Assembly (NCBI RefSeq): GCF_001620065.1
Contig: NZ_LQGV01000003.1
Coordinates: 558,001-622,000, forward strand
Direction of reading: 5' to 3'
DNA: 64,000 nt
Origin: Microbacterium sp. TNHR37B
GTDB lineage: Bacteria > Actinomycetota > Actinomycetes > Actinomycetales > Microbacteriaceae
This document shows, piece after piece, positions 26,493 to 35,203 of this stretch; position 1 is the first letter of the stretch; each line of letters begins with the position of its first letter. The notes under the pieces are model-generated. The model saw only the letters and a list, made by a program, of their open reading frames with translations. It was not told the DNA's origin and did no database searches. The translations under genes were made by a program, and so were the position numbers.

Positions 26493-27986
26493 CCCGAGAT
26501 CCCCGCCGACGTTCCGCCACCGAGCGGTATCGACCCCGCCGACCTGGAGACGACCCTGCGGGTGCTGCGCGAACTGGCGGAGATCGATCAGTCCCACCCC
26601 GACTTCATCACGGTGCGACGTGCGACTGCCGCGATGTTCAAGGCGGCCAAGAAGGCGAGACGGCGCGAGATCCGCGACGCCGTCGCCGAGGCCGACCGCG
26701 CGGTCGTCGCCGCCACCGCCACCGGCGCCCCCGACCGCATCGACGACGAGACCCGCGGCATCCCGATCAGCACCTCGACGACCACGCCGACCGCCGGAAC
26801 CTTGCGGAAGGCCCGCGCCTGCTACATCTGCAAGCAGCCGTACACCGTCGTCGACGCGTTCTACCACCAGCTCTGCCCGGACTGCGCCGCCTTCAGCCAC
26901 CAGAAGCGCGATGCCCGCACGGACCTCACCGGCAAGCGCGCGCTCCTCACCGGCGGACGCGCCAAGATCGGCATGTACATCGCGCTGCGGCTGCTGCGCG
27001 ACGGCGCGCACACCACCATCACCACCCGGTTCCCGCGCGACGCCGTGCGCCGGTTCTCGCGTCTCCCCGACTCCGTCGACTGGCTGCACCGCCTCAAGGT
27101 CGTCGGCATCGATCTGCGCGACCCGGCCCAGGTGATCGGTCTCGCCGACGACGTCGCCGCGGCCGGTCCCCTCGACATCCTCATCAACAACGCGACCCAG
27201 ACCGTACGGAGGTCGCCGGGGGCGTATCAGCCGCTCGTCGACGCGGAACTGGCGCCCCTGCCGCAGGGGCCGCTCCCGGAGCTCGTGACCTTCGGCCACA
27301 CCAACGACCGGCACCCCCAGGCGCTGGAGCGCTCCGTCTCCGCACATCCCATCCTGGCGGCCGCGGCCACGCAGGCCGATGCGCTCACCGCGCAGGCCGA
27401 GGTGATCACGAACGAGGCGATGGCAGCCGGCTCCAGTTCGCTCGACCGCCTCGCGGCGGGCACGGCGATCGACGCCGGAGGGCTGCTGCCCGACCTCGAC
27501 CACATCAATTCCTGGACCCAGCGCGTCGAAGAGGTGGATCCGCTGGAGATGCTCGAAGTGCAGCTCGCGAACACGACCGCCCCCTTCCTCCTCATCTCCA
27601 AGCTGCGCCCCTCGCTCGCCGCGAGTCCCGCCCGTCGCACCTACATCGTCAACGTCAGCGCGATGGAGGGCGTGTTCAACCGTGGCTACAAGGGCCCGGG
27701 GCATCCTCACACGAACATGGCCAAGGCCGCCGTGAACATGCTCACCCGCACGAGCGCGCGGGAGATGTTCGAGTCCGACGGGATCCTCATGACGAGCGTC
27801 GACACCGGTTGGATCACCGACGAGCGTCCGCATCCGACGAAGGTCCGTCTCGCGGAAGAGGGCTTCCACGCACCCCTCGACCTCGTCGACGGCGCCGCGC
27901 GCGTGTACGACCCGATCGTGCGGGGCGAAGCCGGCGAGGATCTCTTCGGCGTCTTCCTGAAGGACTACCGCCCGGGGGCGTGGTGA
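26490..27986 (+). CDS. SDR-family oxidoreductase with embedded zinc ribbon
   Basis: A 498-residue protein. Residues 1-100 are helical and charged. Residues about 112-131 hold a C-x-x-C...C-x-x-C zinc ribbon (CYICK and CPDCA). From residue 150 the Rossmann domain begins with TGGRAKIGMYIAL, then INNATQTVRR. The active-site region has a serine (VNVSAMEG) and lysine (NMAKAAVNM), but the usual tyrosine four residues before the lysine is threonine. To my knowledge this threonine and the TGGRxKIG motif mark an uncharacterised SDR family, so it is not simple damage. Function unknown. The start GTG is set by the leaderless promoter. Its stop overlaps the next gene's GTG. Confidence 0.85.
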   Translation: MPEIPADVPPPSGIDPADLETTLRVLRELAEIDQSHPDFITVRRATAAMFKAAKKARRREIRDAVAEADRAVVAATATGAPDRIDDETRGIPISTSTTTPTAGTLRKARACYICKQPYTVVDAFYHQLCPDCAAFSHQKRDARTDLTGKRALLTGGRAKIGMYIALRLLRDGAHTTITTRFPRDAVRRFSRLPDSVDWLHRLKVVGIDLRDPAQVIGLADDVAAAGPLDILINNATQTVRRSPGAYQPLVDAELAPLPQGPLPELVTFGHTNDRHPQALERSVSAHPILAAAATQADALTAQAEVITNEAMAAGSSSLDRLAAGTAIDAGGLLPDLDHINSWTQRVEEVDPLEMLEVQLANTTAPFLLISKLRPSLAASPARRTYIVNVSAMEGVFNRGYKGPGHPHTNMAKAAVNMLTRTSAREMFESDGILMTSVDTGWITDERPHPTKVRLAEEGFHAPLDLVDGAARVYDPIVRGEAGEDLFGVFLKDYRPGAW

Positions 27987-28228
27987 CCGACGCCGCCGGT
28001 GCCGGGCGCGCCGCGCGGATCCGGATCCCGGAGCCCGGTCGGCGCGTCGTCGTGCGCTACCTCCTGCCGAGCGGACAGGCCACGGACGCCCTCGGCGAGC
28101 TCCTCAGCGCGGACGCCGAGATGGTCGTCGTCGACGGGAAGCGGGGAATCGAGCGCATCTCGGTCGCCGACATCGTCGCCGCCAAGCCCGTACCTCCCCC
28201 GCCGGCGCCGAGGAACCCCCGCAGCTGA
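27983..28228 (+). CDS. small SH3-like protein resembling the N-terminal domain of Rv0428c-type acetyltransferases
   Basis: An 81-residue protein starting at GTG 27983 inside the SDR stop (GTGA overlap), so it is co-translated. The core RRVVVRYLLP, then an LGELLS...VVVDG pattern and IERISVADIVAAKPVPP resembles the SH3-like domain that precedes the GNAT domain in mycobacterial Rv0428c-like proteins. No acetyltransferase domain follows. That similarity is from memory and needs a profile search. It may bind the SDR or a nucleic acid/peptide partner. It ends with a Pro-rich tail. Confidence 0.7.
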   Translation: MTDAAGAGRAARIRIPEPGRRVVVRYLLPSGQATDALGELLSADAEMVVVDGKRGIERISVADIVAAKPVPPPPAPRNPRS

Positions 28229-28260
28229 CGTCCCCGCCGGCCAGTTCGGCCCCGCCGCGG

Positions 28261-28328
28261 GCCAAAAGCAGGCGGAACCCGACCGGATTCCCGCCAGGAG
28301 GCACCGCGGGACCGATCAGCCTGCTTTT
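28261..28328. repeat. palindromic dispersed repeat, copy 3 (diverged)
   Basis: AAAAGCAGGC at 28264-28273 and GCCTGCTTTT at 28319-28328 form a perfect 10-bp inverted pair. The outer arms match the two copies at 2171 and 2311, while the 45-base interior differs. It lies between the SH3-like gene and the serine hydrolase gene, so it may also end transcription of the SDR pair. Confidence 0.75.
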
Positions 28329-28424
28329 CGCACGGCCGACACCCGCCGTGGGGATCCTCTAGTCTGGAAGGCTTTGCCGTCAACGGCAGGGCACCCGACC
28401 CGTACCGACCGAAGGATCACAACG

Positions 28425-29429
28425 ATGGACACCACCGGCCTGCACGAGACGCTCACCGAGCTCGACTTCGAGGGGGTGGTACTCCTGCAACGCGGCGACG
28501 ATGTGCTGTTCAGCGGCGCCTACGGCCTCGCCAGCCGGCGCTGGAACGTGCCCCACACGCTCGACACCCGCTTCGACACGGCCTCGATCACGAAGCTGTT
28601 CACGAGCGTCGCCGTCCTCCAGCAGGTGGAGAAGGGGGCACTGGATCTCGACGCCTCCATCCACGAGACCGTCGACCTCGCCGGCACGAAGATTCCGCGG
28701 GAGGTCACCCTGCGCCACCTCCTCACCCACACGAGCGGGATCGCGGACGACGCCGACGAAGAAGCGGGTGAGGACTACGCCGAGCTGTGGGTGGACAAGC
28801 CGAGCTACTCCGTGATCGAGACTCGCGATTTCCTCCCCCAGTTCGCCGACAAGGAGCCGCGCGTGGCGCCCGGCACCGACTGCCGTTATTGCAACGTCGG
28901 CTATGTGCTGGCGGGCCTGGCGCTGGAGAGCGTCACGGGACAGAGCTACCGGGAGTACGTGCGCGAGCACGTCTTCGCCCGCGCGGGCATGACCGAGAGC
29001 GATTTCTTCGATCGCCGCGACGCCGCCCCGAGAGTGGCCGAGGGCGGCGACGTCAACGAGGACGGGAAGTGGGTGCAGAACCTGTTCAGCTACCCGCCGA
29101 TCGGCTCGCCCGACGGAGGCGCTCACAGCACGGCGGGCGACCTGATCCGCTTCTTCGCGGCGGTGCGCGGCGGGCAACTGCTGGGTGAGGAGTGGACGAG
29201 GCGGTTCTTCGAGCCCCAGGTACGCCACGACGAGGACACGGAGTACGGGTTCGGTCTGGAGTTCTCGGAGCTGGGCTACTACAAGGACGGCATCAACGCC
29301 GGCGCGAGCGGTGTGCTCATCCACTACACCGGCGCCGATGTCGACGCCGTCGTGCTGTCGAACAGCGAGGACGGGGCGTGGGACGCCGTGAGCGAACTGA
29401 ACGAGCGCGCGGAAGCGGCCGCGTCCTAG
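28425..29429 (+). CDS. serine hydrolase, beta-lactamase/DD-peptidase fold
   Basis: A 334-residue class C beta-lactamase-like protein. The catalytic S-x-x-K is in TASITKLF (near residue 56), THTSGI is around 102, the Y-x-N is in YCNVGY (about 157) and a glycine-rich GASGVLIHYTG near the C-terminus takes the place of the K-T-G strand. No signal peptide is present, so a cytoplasmic esterase or peptidase role is more likely than cell-wall work. ATG 28425 has GAAGGA eight bases upstream. It is a distant relative of the hydrolase at 19656 but shares no obvious regulation with it. Confidence 0.88.
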   Translation: MDTTGLHETLTELDFEGVVLLQRGDDVLFSGAYGLASRRWNVPHTLDTRFDTASITKLFTSVAVLQQVEKGALDLDASIHETVDLAGTKIPREVTLRHLLTHTSGIADDADEEAGEDYAELWVDKPSYSVIETRDFLPQFADKEPRVAPGTDCRYCNVGYVLAGLALESVTGQSYREYVREHVFARAGMTESDFFDRRDAAPRVAEGGDVNEDGKWVQNLFSYPPIGSPDGGAHSTAGDLIRFFAAVRGGQLLGEEWTRRFFEPQVRHDEDTEYGFGLEFSELGYYKDGINAGASGVLIHYTGADVDAVVLSNSEDGAWDAVSELNERAEAAAS

Positions 29430-29445
29430 CACTCCGTGGTGCTCT

Positions 29446-29489
29446 CCGGTCGTCGGGGAACGCGGCGACGCGACCTCCCCGACGACCGG
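29446..29489. terminator. strong hairpin between convergent genes
   Basis: A perfect 14-bp stem (CCGGTCGTCGGGGA and its complement) with a 16-base loop lies between the serine hydrolase stop and the DUF418-like gene stop. It can serve both directions. Confidence 0.75.
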
Positions 29490-29499
29490 GGCCCACGCC

Positions 29500-30912
29500 T
29501 CACTGCCTGGGACGCGCGGTGCCGTCTGTGCGGCGGGCGGCCCACGCGGTCACGCGTTCGAGCGGTCCCCGTCCCCGGGTGAGGGCCCACGCCGTGCAGG
29601 CGATGAGCAGGATGCCCATCGACGCACCCCAGAAGACGAAGCCCGCTTCGCGCTCCCCCGCGAACAAGGCGGGGACGAGACCGACGGGCCCCACGAGGAT
29701 CGCGAACGACACCACGTGCGCGGAGTATGCCGTCAACGGCATGGAACCGACCGCAGCCAGCGGAACGAAGAGGGGACGAAGGCGCCGCACGACCAGAAGG
29801 CAACCGCCGATGACGGCCAGCGCGAACCCTCCGGAGCCGATGATCTCGAAGGTGCCACCGGAATGCGGGGAGACCGCCCACGCCGACGAGATCGATGCCC
29901 CGAGGTCGTCGTCGATGAGTCGTTCGATGTAGCTCGGCATCTCGTATGTCGCACCTCCCGGTCCCTTCGATCCGGAGAGGGAGCTTCCGCCCCCGGGGGT
30001 GCAGGTCGTGGTGCCATCGCTTCCCGTCACGCACGCCTGCGCGCTCCCCGACCCACTCGCGCCGCCCGTCACGCCCGACCCGCCGTCGTCGCGCGCGGAC
30101 GAGCTGGGCGGGGCGGTGGAGGGGACAGAACTCGCGGAAGACCCGTCCTCGACCCATCCGCTGCCGGGACCGTTCAGCGCCGTCCCGACTCCGTAGCCCG
30201 TCACGGCGAGGACGGCTCCTACACCCACCAGCGCCAGCGCCGTGCGGGCGTCGCTGAGGCGCGAGCGTCCCACGGCCATGCCGAGGAGCATGAGCGGGAG
30301 CCACACCGTCAGCGGGTACGACCCCGAGAGAAGGAAGTCGACGCCGCCGCCCGCACCCCCGAGCGCGAGGGCCCGCGCCGTGAGGATCGCCACCGGTCCG
30401 ACGACGGCGATCGTGCCGGCGCTGAGCAGGAGCGTGCGTCGCCGCAGACCGAGGAAGTGGATGACGACGAGGAACAGCACACCGTAGACGGGGAGGATGA
30501 CGGCGATGTTGGTGCCGAGCAGTTCCAGGAGAAGGCCGATCGCGAGCACGGCCAACGCGCGGCCCGCCATCCGCAGACGCGCCGAGCGAAGCGCTTCGCC
30601 CTGAGGACGCACCCCGAACCCTGTCGCCAGCGCGACGGAGATTCCCGCGACGACGGCGAACAGGATCGACGAGCGCCCCTCGACGAGCGCGGTCCATGAC
30701 ACGGGATCGGTCCACCGGAAGGAGGATGCGATCCCCGCGTGGGCACCGATCATGCCGAACACAGCAAGGCCCCGCGCCACGTCGATGCCCATCAGACGGG
30801 GAGGACGACCGAACTCGGACCACCGGACGCGGAGCGAGCGGCGGGCAGGCGCGGGCGGCGCGGAGCCGGGCGAAGCCGCGTCGCGGCGGGGCTGTTCGGC
30901 GGCGAGAGTCAT
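29500..30912 (-). CDS. multi-pass membrane protein, DUF418/acyltransferase-like
   Basis: A 470-residue protein with about 10 hydrophobic segments. The opening RLMGIDVARGLAVFGMIGAH (residues 39-58) is the hallmark of DUF418/DUF1624 proteins, related to heparan-glucosaminide acetyltransferases. PLTAYSAHVV near residue 395 is the second family signature. Between helices at about residues 255-320 lies a Ser/Gly/Asp-rich low-complexity insert with two cysteines, probably an extracellular loop. ATG 30912 has GAGGA six bases upstream. Transport or acyl transfer is suspected for the family, but no activity is established. It is co-directional with and 53 bases after the membrane protein gene at 30966. 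Confidence 0.82.
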   Translation of the reverse strand: MTLAAEQPRRDAASPGSAPPAPARRSLRVRWSEFGRPPRLMGIDVARGLAVFGMIGAHAGIASSFRWTDPVSWTALVEGRSSILFAVVAGISVALATGFGVRPQGEALRSARLRMAGRALAVLAIGLLLELLGTNIAVILPVYGVLFLVVIHFLGLRRRTLLLSAGTIAVVGPVAILTARALALGGAGGGVDFLLSGSYPLTVWLPLMLLGMAVGRSRLSDARTALALVGVGAVLAVTGYGVGTALNGPGSGWVEDGSSASSVPSTAPPSSSARDDGGSGVTGGASGSGSAQACVTGSDGTTTCTPGGGSSLSGSKGPGGATYEMPSYIERLIDDDLGASISSAWAVSPHSGGTFEIIGSGGFALAVIGGCLLVVRRLRPLFVPLAAVGSMPLTAYSAHVVSFAILVGPVGLVPALFAGEREAGFVFWGASMGILLIACTAWALTRGRGPLERVTAWAARRTDGTARPRQ

Positions 30913-30965
30913 GCGGGTCCTCGGTTCACCTCCTCAGCATCGCGGAGAATCCGAACGCTTCGCGA

Positions 30966-31958
30966 TCAATCCGCCCCGTGGCCGCTGTCTGTGTGCCCGG
31001 AATCGCGGAACGCGCCCGACGCGCCCTCCTCTGGGTGCACCGCCGGCTCCACCGTGAGCAGGGCGATCTCCGTGGGTGACCACCCGCGCGCCTCCAGTTC
31101 GAGTCGCAGGTGGGCCGCGAGCTCGCCGGATGAGGCGAAGGACACCGCCGTGGTCTCGGCGCGGCGGCGCAGGGCACCACCGACCGTCTCGAGGTCGCGG
31201 GCGATCTCGGAGACCGTGTCCGCGCCGAAGGCCCGACGCACGTCGGCCGGGTCGGTCAGACTCACCCGCCAACCGGCCACCTCGACCACGAGCTCTTCCG
31301 CCGGCGCATCGGATCGGCGACGCAGCGACCACCCCTGGGAACGGAGCACTTGCCACACCGCCAGTCCCGTCGCGACCACGGCGATGGCCCCGACGGCGGT
31401 CGTCGGGACGATGGAGAAGACGGCGCGGTAAAGCGGTGACTCCCACCCGACGGTCAGCGCGGCGACGATGCGGCCCGCGCAGAACGTGGCGTAGCCGAGG
31501 TTGACGACGAGGAGTGTCGTCGTTCCCGCGAAGCCGGTGAGCGCGGCGCGACGGGTCTGACCGGCGACGCCGAGGCACAGCACGCACAGCACGGCGATCT
31601 TGACGAGCAGCGAGGTCCTTGTGTCGGTGACCGTCGTCGTGATCGAGACGAGGACGACAGCGACCGAGACGGTGATCACGGCGGCGCGAAGGTGACCCGT
31701 CAGCGCACCCATCGCCAGCAACATCGCTCCCGGCCCCAGCACCATGAAGGCGTCACCCACGACGAGGGCCAGCACACCGCCGCTCAGCTCGTAGATCGCG
31801 TACATCAAAGAGGAGCCGACCGCGGCGATACCCGCAGCGACGCTGAACCGCGCGAACAGCTCCGCACGACCCGGCGCACCCCAGTGCGGGAGGGTCAGGG
31901 CGATGACCGTGCTCACCACGGCGGCCGAGATGGCCAGCAGTCCCCAGATGTAGCCCAT
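30966..31958 (-). CDS. multi-pass membrane protein with a soluble C-terminal domain
   Basis: A 330-residue protein. Residues 1-215 contain about seven hydrophobic segments, followed by a roughly 115-residue soluble tail with a helix-strand pattern (VSLTDPADVRRAFG, ISEIARDLE-like). The layout, a 7TM sensor plus a cytoplasmic domain, recalls actinobacterial diguanylate cyclases, but the GGDEF motif is absent. If related it is degenerate, and this is only a guess. ATG 31958 is preferred over the ORF start at 32012 because GAGAGG lies five bases upstream and the protein then begins with a transmembrane helix. I cannot assign a function. Confidence 0.72.
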   Translation of the reverse strand: MGYIWGLLAISAAVVSTVIALTLPHWGAPGRAELFARFSVAAGIAAVGSSLMYAIYELSGGVLALVVGDAFMVLGPGAMLLAMGALTGHLRAAVITVSVAVVLVSITTTVTDTRTSLLVKIAVLCVLCLGVAGQTRRAALTGFAGTTTLLVVNLGYATFCAGRIVAALTVGWESPLYRAVFSIVPTTAVGAIAVVATGLAVWQVLRSQGWSLRRRSDAPAEELVVEVAGWRVSLTDPADVRRAFGADTVSEIARDLETVGGALRRRAETTAVSFASSGELAAHLRLELEARGWSPTEIALLTVEPAVHPEEGASGAFRDSGHTDSGHGAD

Positions 31959-32014
31959 GTCACCCTCTCCCCGACCGGCGCCTTCCCGCGGGCAGCCCGT
32001 CAGGGCCAGCATAG

Positions 32015-32031
32015 GGAGCGCAAGACGCTCC
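32015..32031. terminator. small hairpin after the PhzF-like gene
   Basis: GGAGCG, CAAGA loop, CGCTCC: a 6-bp stem in the 132-base gap downstream of the leftward PhzF-like gene and upstream of the membrane protein gene. Otherwise the gap shows nothing. Confidence 0.4.
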
Positions 32032-32090
32032 GACGCCGCAGGCGAGGGTCGCGCCGAGCGTTCGGGGCCCGCGGTCGACCGCGGCGACGC

Positions 32091-32924
32091 TCAGGCGCGG
32101 GGGATCGGAGCGGCCGTGCCACTCACACGCACTCCGCCCTCGCCCGACGCGTCGACCTCGATACGGCAGGGCTGCCCCATGTCCTCGCCCTGCATCACCG
32201 TGAAGCGGCCGTCGGCGGGGAGCAGCCCGTGCGCGCGCAGGAAACCACCGAGAGCGGCGGCCGCGGCGCCCGTGGCCGGGTCTTCCACGACCCCGCCCAC
32301 GGCGAACGCATTGCGGGCGTGGATGACGTCGGGGGAGGCACGATAGAGGAGGCTCACCGTGCCCCACCCCCGGGTGATCATCAGATCTTTCATCGCGGCG
32401 AAGTCGTAGGCGAGGTCGGCCAGCCGCGCTCGAGTGGCCGCCCACAGCACCGGGTGCGACAGCCCGGCGAACGCGACGCCCGGAGGGAGGTCGGGGGCGA
32501 GGTCATCGCGGTCCCAGCCCAGCACGCGGAGGAGCTCGGGCAGCTCCTCGAGGTCAGACGCCGACGGTACGACGGACTGCAATGTCGCCGCATAGCCCCG
32601 TTCGGTCGAGCGCACCTGTACGGGGATGGGACCGACGTTCGCGCGGAACACATAGTCGCTTGCGGTCCCGTCGCGGTCGGCGAGCGCCACGGCGCTGGCG
32701 ACAGTCGCGTGACCGCAGAAGTCGACCTCGGCGAGCGGACTGAAGTATCGGATCCGGTAGTCCGCGCCATCGACGGGGACGAGGAAGGCCGTCTCGGAGT
32801 AGCCGAGGTCGGTGGCGATCTCTTGCATCTCCGTGTCCGTCATCCCGGAGGCGTCGAGGACGACTCCGGCGGGGTTCCCGCCACCCGAAGGCGTGGTGAA
32901 GGCGCGGTAGTGCAGCGGATCCAT
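32091..32924 (-). CDS. PhzF-family isomerase-like protein
   Basis: A 277-residue protein. The start of the fold, YRAFTTPSGGGNPAGVVLDA, the catalytic glutamate region GYSETAFL (near residue 44), FCGHATVASA (about 69-78) and the C-terminal DPATGAAAAALGGF are the conserved PhzF/epimerase elements. PhzF itself isomerises a phenazine precursor. Stand-alone homologues like this one have mostly unknown substrates, and no phenazine genes are nearby. ATG 32924 has a TACCCT -10 candidate exactly six bases upstream (32931-32936, minus strand) and no useful ribosome site, so a leaderless transcript is likely. It therefore has its own promoter despite lying 41 bases after the GH31 gene. Confidence 0.9.
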   Translation of the reverse strand: MDPLHYRAFTTPSGGGNPAGVVLDASGMTDTEMQEIATDLGYSETAFLVPVDGADYRIRYFSPLAEVDFCGHATVASAVALADRDGTASDYVFRANVGPIPVQVRSTERGYAATLQSVVPSASDLEELPELLRVLGWDRDDLAPDLPPGVAFAGLSHPVLWAATRARLADLAYDFAAMKDLMITRGWGTVSLLYRASPDVIHARNAFAVGGVVEDPATGAAAAALGGFLRAHGLLPADGRFTVMQGEDMGQPCRIEVDASGEGGVRVSGTAAPIPRA

Positions 32925-32965
32925 CCCCACAGGGTAGGGCGTCGGGACGACGCGCCCGCCCGGCG

Positions 32966-35203
32966 TCAGGGAGCGAAGACCGGTGACAGGCCGGCCCAGG
33001 ACTCCGCCCGGACGAAGACCGGGAGCGAGGTCCGCTCCGCCACATCCACCGACACGACGCGGCCACCGGTGACCTCGCTGCCGGTGCGAGCCTCGACCCA
33101 CGAACCGGCCGGGAGATACACCGGCCACTCGCGAGCGCCCGGCGCCAGCACGGGAGCCACGAGCACGTCGGGCCCCAGCATCCACTGCAGCGGGTGCTCC
33201 CACACGGCCTCATCGGTCGGGTGGTCGAAGTACAGCGGACGCATGAGCGGAATCGACGACTCCACGGCGGCGGCCGCGGCCTCGGCCAGGTAAGGGATGA
33301 GACGCTCCCGCAACTGCACGAGTGCCCGCACGTCCGCGATCACGGCGTCGTCTCCGGTGCGCTCGGCGATGTTCCACGGCGTGCGGTCCTGAGAGGGCAG
33401 CCGGTGATGGTTGAACTCGGAGTGGTACTGCATGATCGGCACGAACACGCTCGCCGCCATCGCCCGCACGTACAGCTCTGCGTCGGGGATCGGTCCGGAG
33501 AAGCCCGCGATGTCCCACCCCCAGTAGACGATGCCGCACGAGGCTGCCGAGAGCCCGGCGAGCATCGACCAGCGGAAGGCCTCCCAGGTGGAGTTCTCGT
33601 CTCCGGCCCAGAACGCGCCGTGCGCGGGTGAGCCCGTGAAGCCGGCTCGACTGAAGGTGACGGGTGCCTTGCCCGCTGACTCCAGCAGCCGTCCGTAGGC
33701 GGCGGCGTAGGCCACGGGGAACCGGTTGTTCGATTCGTCACCCGACGAGCCGTCGAGGTAGACGAGGTCCTCACCCCACGCGTGCTCACCGCCGTCGGTC
33801 TTGAACCCGTCGATGCCGACTTCCTCCACGAGGTACCGGCGTTTCTCGGTCCACCACGCGGCGGCGCGCTCGTCGGTGAGGTCGGGCATGAGGGAGAGGG
33901 GGAACCACCAGCCGCGGTTCCGGTACGGGCGCACCGTGCCGTCCGGCGCCTTCTCGCGGATGACGACGCCCTCCGCCAGCGCCGCACGCGCGTCGGCGGC
34001 GGCCTGCCCGGTGGGATGCGGACGGAGCTTGAGCAGCGGGATCTGCCACAGGTGCACGCGGACGTCGTGCTCGTGCAGCGCGTCCACCATGCCCTTGGGA
34101 TCGGGCCACGCTCCGTCGGCGGGGAACGTGAAGTCGGCCAGGCGCATCGGCCCGCCGTCCTCGCGCACCGTGTATTGGGCGTCGCGGAAGATCGTGAAGC
34201 TCTTCTCGTCGCTCCACGCCTCGATCACGACGTTGCGCACCGGGATGTCGTGCTCGCGATGGAGGGCCATCTGCCGCTCGACCTCGGCCTGCGTGTTCCA
34301 CTCGTTGCCGCTGGCCCAGAGGCCGAACACCCAGTCGGGAAGGACACGCGGACGTCCCGTCTCCGCGAGGAACGCGTCGAGCACCGACGTGGGGTCCCCC
34401 GTATACACGGCGAGGGAGAGGGCCTCCGTGGCGCCCGACGCCGCGTCGACCTCCGCCTCGACCACGAGGCGGTCGGGACGCTGCTCGCCGATGTCGAACC
34501 ACACGCGCCGCGAGGTGCGGACGTGGAAGCCCCACCCCTCCCCGCCCACGACGTGAGCGAACGGCATCGGGAGGTAGGTGCGCCGGTGCGCCCCCTGGCT
34601 CTTGTACTGCTCGAACACGACGGAGTCGAGGCTCGTGCCGCGGTGGTCGAGGGCGTCGTAGCGCTCCCCGAACCCGGTGACGTGTTCCCCCGGGGCGAGC
34701 GGGAGGGCGAACCGGAGGCGATGGATCCGCTCTCCGTCGTCGAGCACCTCGACCGTGCCGGGCACCACGGGGACGGCGGTCCCCTCCACCGCGAGGGCCG
34801 CGGGATCCGCCGCCCGCCACGCGGCCACCCGCGTCTCGAACCAGCGGGTGTGCGAGACCCGATCGGGCCCGGCGGCGGCGAAACGGTAACGCAGGACGCT
34901 GCCGGCGGCGGGAGCCTCGAGCTCCACCTGCCATCCGCCGGCGATCCGAGCGGTGCGCGCCTGCGCCGAGGCGAGGTGTCCGCCGTCGACGGCCTGCCCG
35001 CGCGAGGAGCGGGCGACGCGCGCGAGCGGCAGGGTCGTGGCGTCGCCGTCGTCCACCCGGAGCTCGAGCGTGACCGCGTCGATGTCGCCGGAGGTCCGCA
35101 CACCCAGGCGGAGGGGCGCGCCGGCGACGGGCTGGACGGGACTGCGCTGCTCGGTGTCGTCGGAGTACGGGTGTCCGGACCCGGAGGGGCGGTGGCGGAT
35201 CAT
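32966..35203 (-). CDS. cytoplasmic GH31 glycosidase, cycloalternan-degrading type (predicted)
   Basis: A 745-residue GH31 enzyme without signal peptide. A beta-sandwich domain (about 1-240) precedes the barrel. The nucleophile is D470 in DGFKTDGGEHAWG and the acid/base is D535 in FWAGDENSTW. The C-terminal beta domains end at the stop. It is clearly homologous to the secreted enzyme at 40852 (shared GFGERYDxLDHRGT, QG-x-x-RRTY, NEWNTQAEV). In known cycloalternan systems a GH31 hydrolase inside the cell opens the imported ring to isomaltose while a related secreted GH31 makes it. Its position in the importer operon fits that role. ATG 35203 overlaps the GH15 stop (ATGA). Another alpha-glucosidase specificity remains possible. 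Confidence 0.87.
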   Translation of the reverse strand: MIRHRPSGSGHPYSDDTEQRSPVQPVAGAPLRLGVRTSGDIDAVTLELRVDDGDATTLPLARVARSSRGQAVDGGHLASAQARTARIAGGWQVELEAPAAGSVLRYRFAAAGPDRVSHTRWFETRVAAWRAADPAALAVEGTAVPVVPGTVEVLDDGERIHRLRFALPLAPGEHVTGFGERYDALDHRGTSLDSVVFEQYKSQGAHRRTYLPMPFAHVVGGEGWGFHVRTSRRVWFDIGEQRPDRLVVEAEVDAASGATEALSLAVYTGDPTSVLDAFLAETGRPRVLPDWVFGLWASGNEWNTQAEVERQMALHREHDIPVRNVVIEAWSDEKSFTIFRDAQYTVREDGGPMRLADFTFPADGAWPDPKGMVDALHEHDVRVHLWQIPLLKLRPHPTGQAAADARAALAEGVVIREKAPDGTVRPYRNRGWWFPLSLMPDLTDERAAAWWTEKRRYLVEEVGIDGFKTDGGEHAWGEDLVYLDGSSGDESNNRFPVAYAAAYGRLLESAGKAPVTFSRAGFTGSPAHGAFWAGDENSTWEAFRWSMLAGLSAASCGIVYWGWDIAGFSGPIPDAELYVRAMAASVFVPIMQYHSEFNHHRLPSQDRTPWNIAERTGDDAVIADVRALVQLRERLIPYLAEAAAAAVESSIPLMRPLYFDHPTDEAVWEHPLQWMLGPDVLVAPVLAPGAREWPVYLPAGSWVEARTGSEVTGGRVVSVDVAERTSLPVFVRAESWAGLSPVFAP

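Noticed and set aside
30913..30935. Six-codon mini-frame with a perfect GGAGGTGA site before the DUF418-type gene
   Set aside because: It could be a leader peptide overlapping the gene start, but it has no regulatory codons and no attenuator fold. Chance is more likely.
32091..32924. Phenazine biosynthesis
   Set aside because: A lone PhzF-like gene without other phz genes does not indicate phenazine production.
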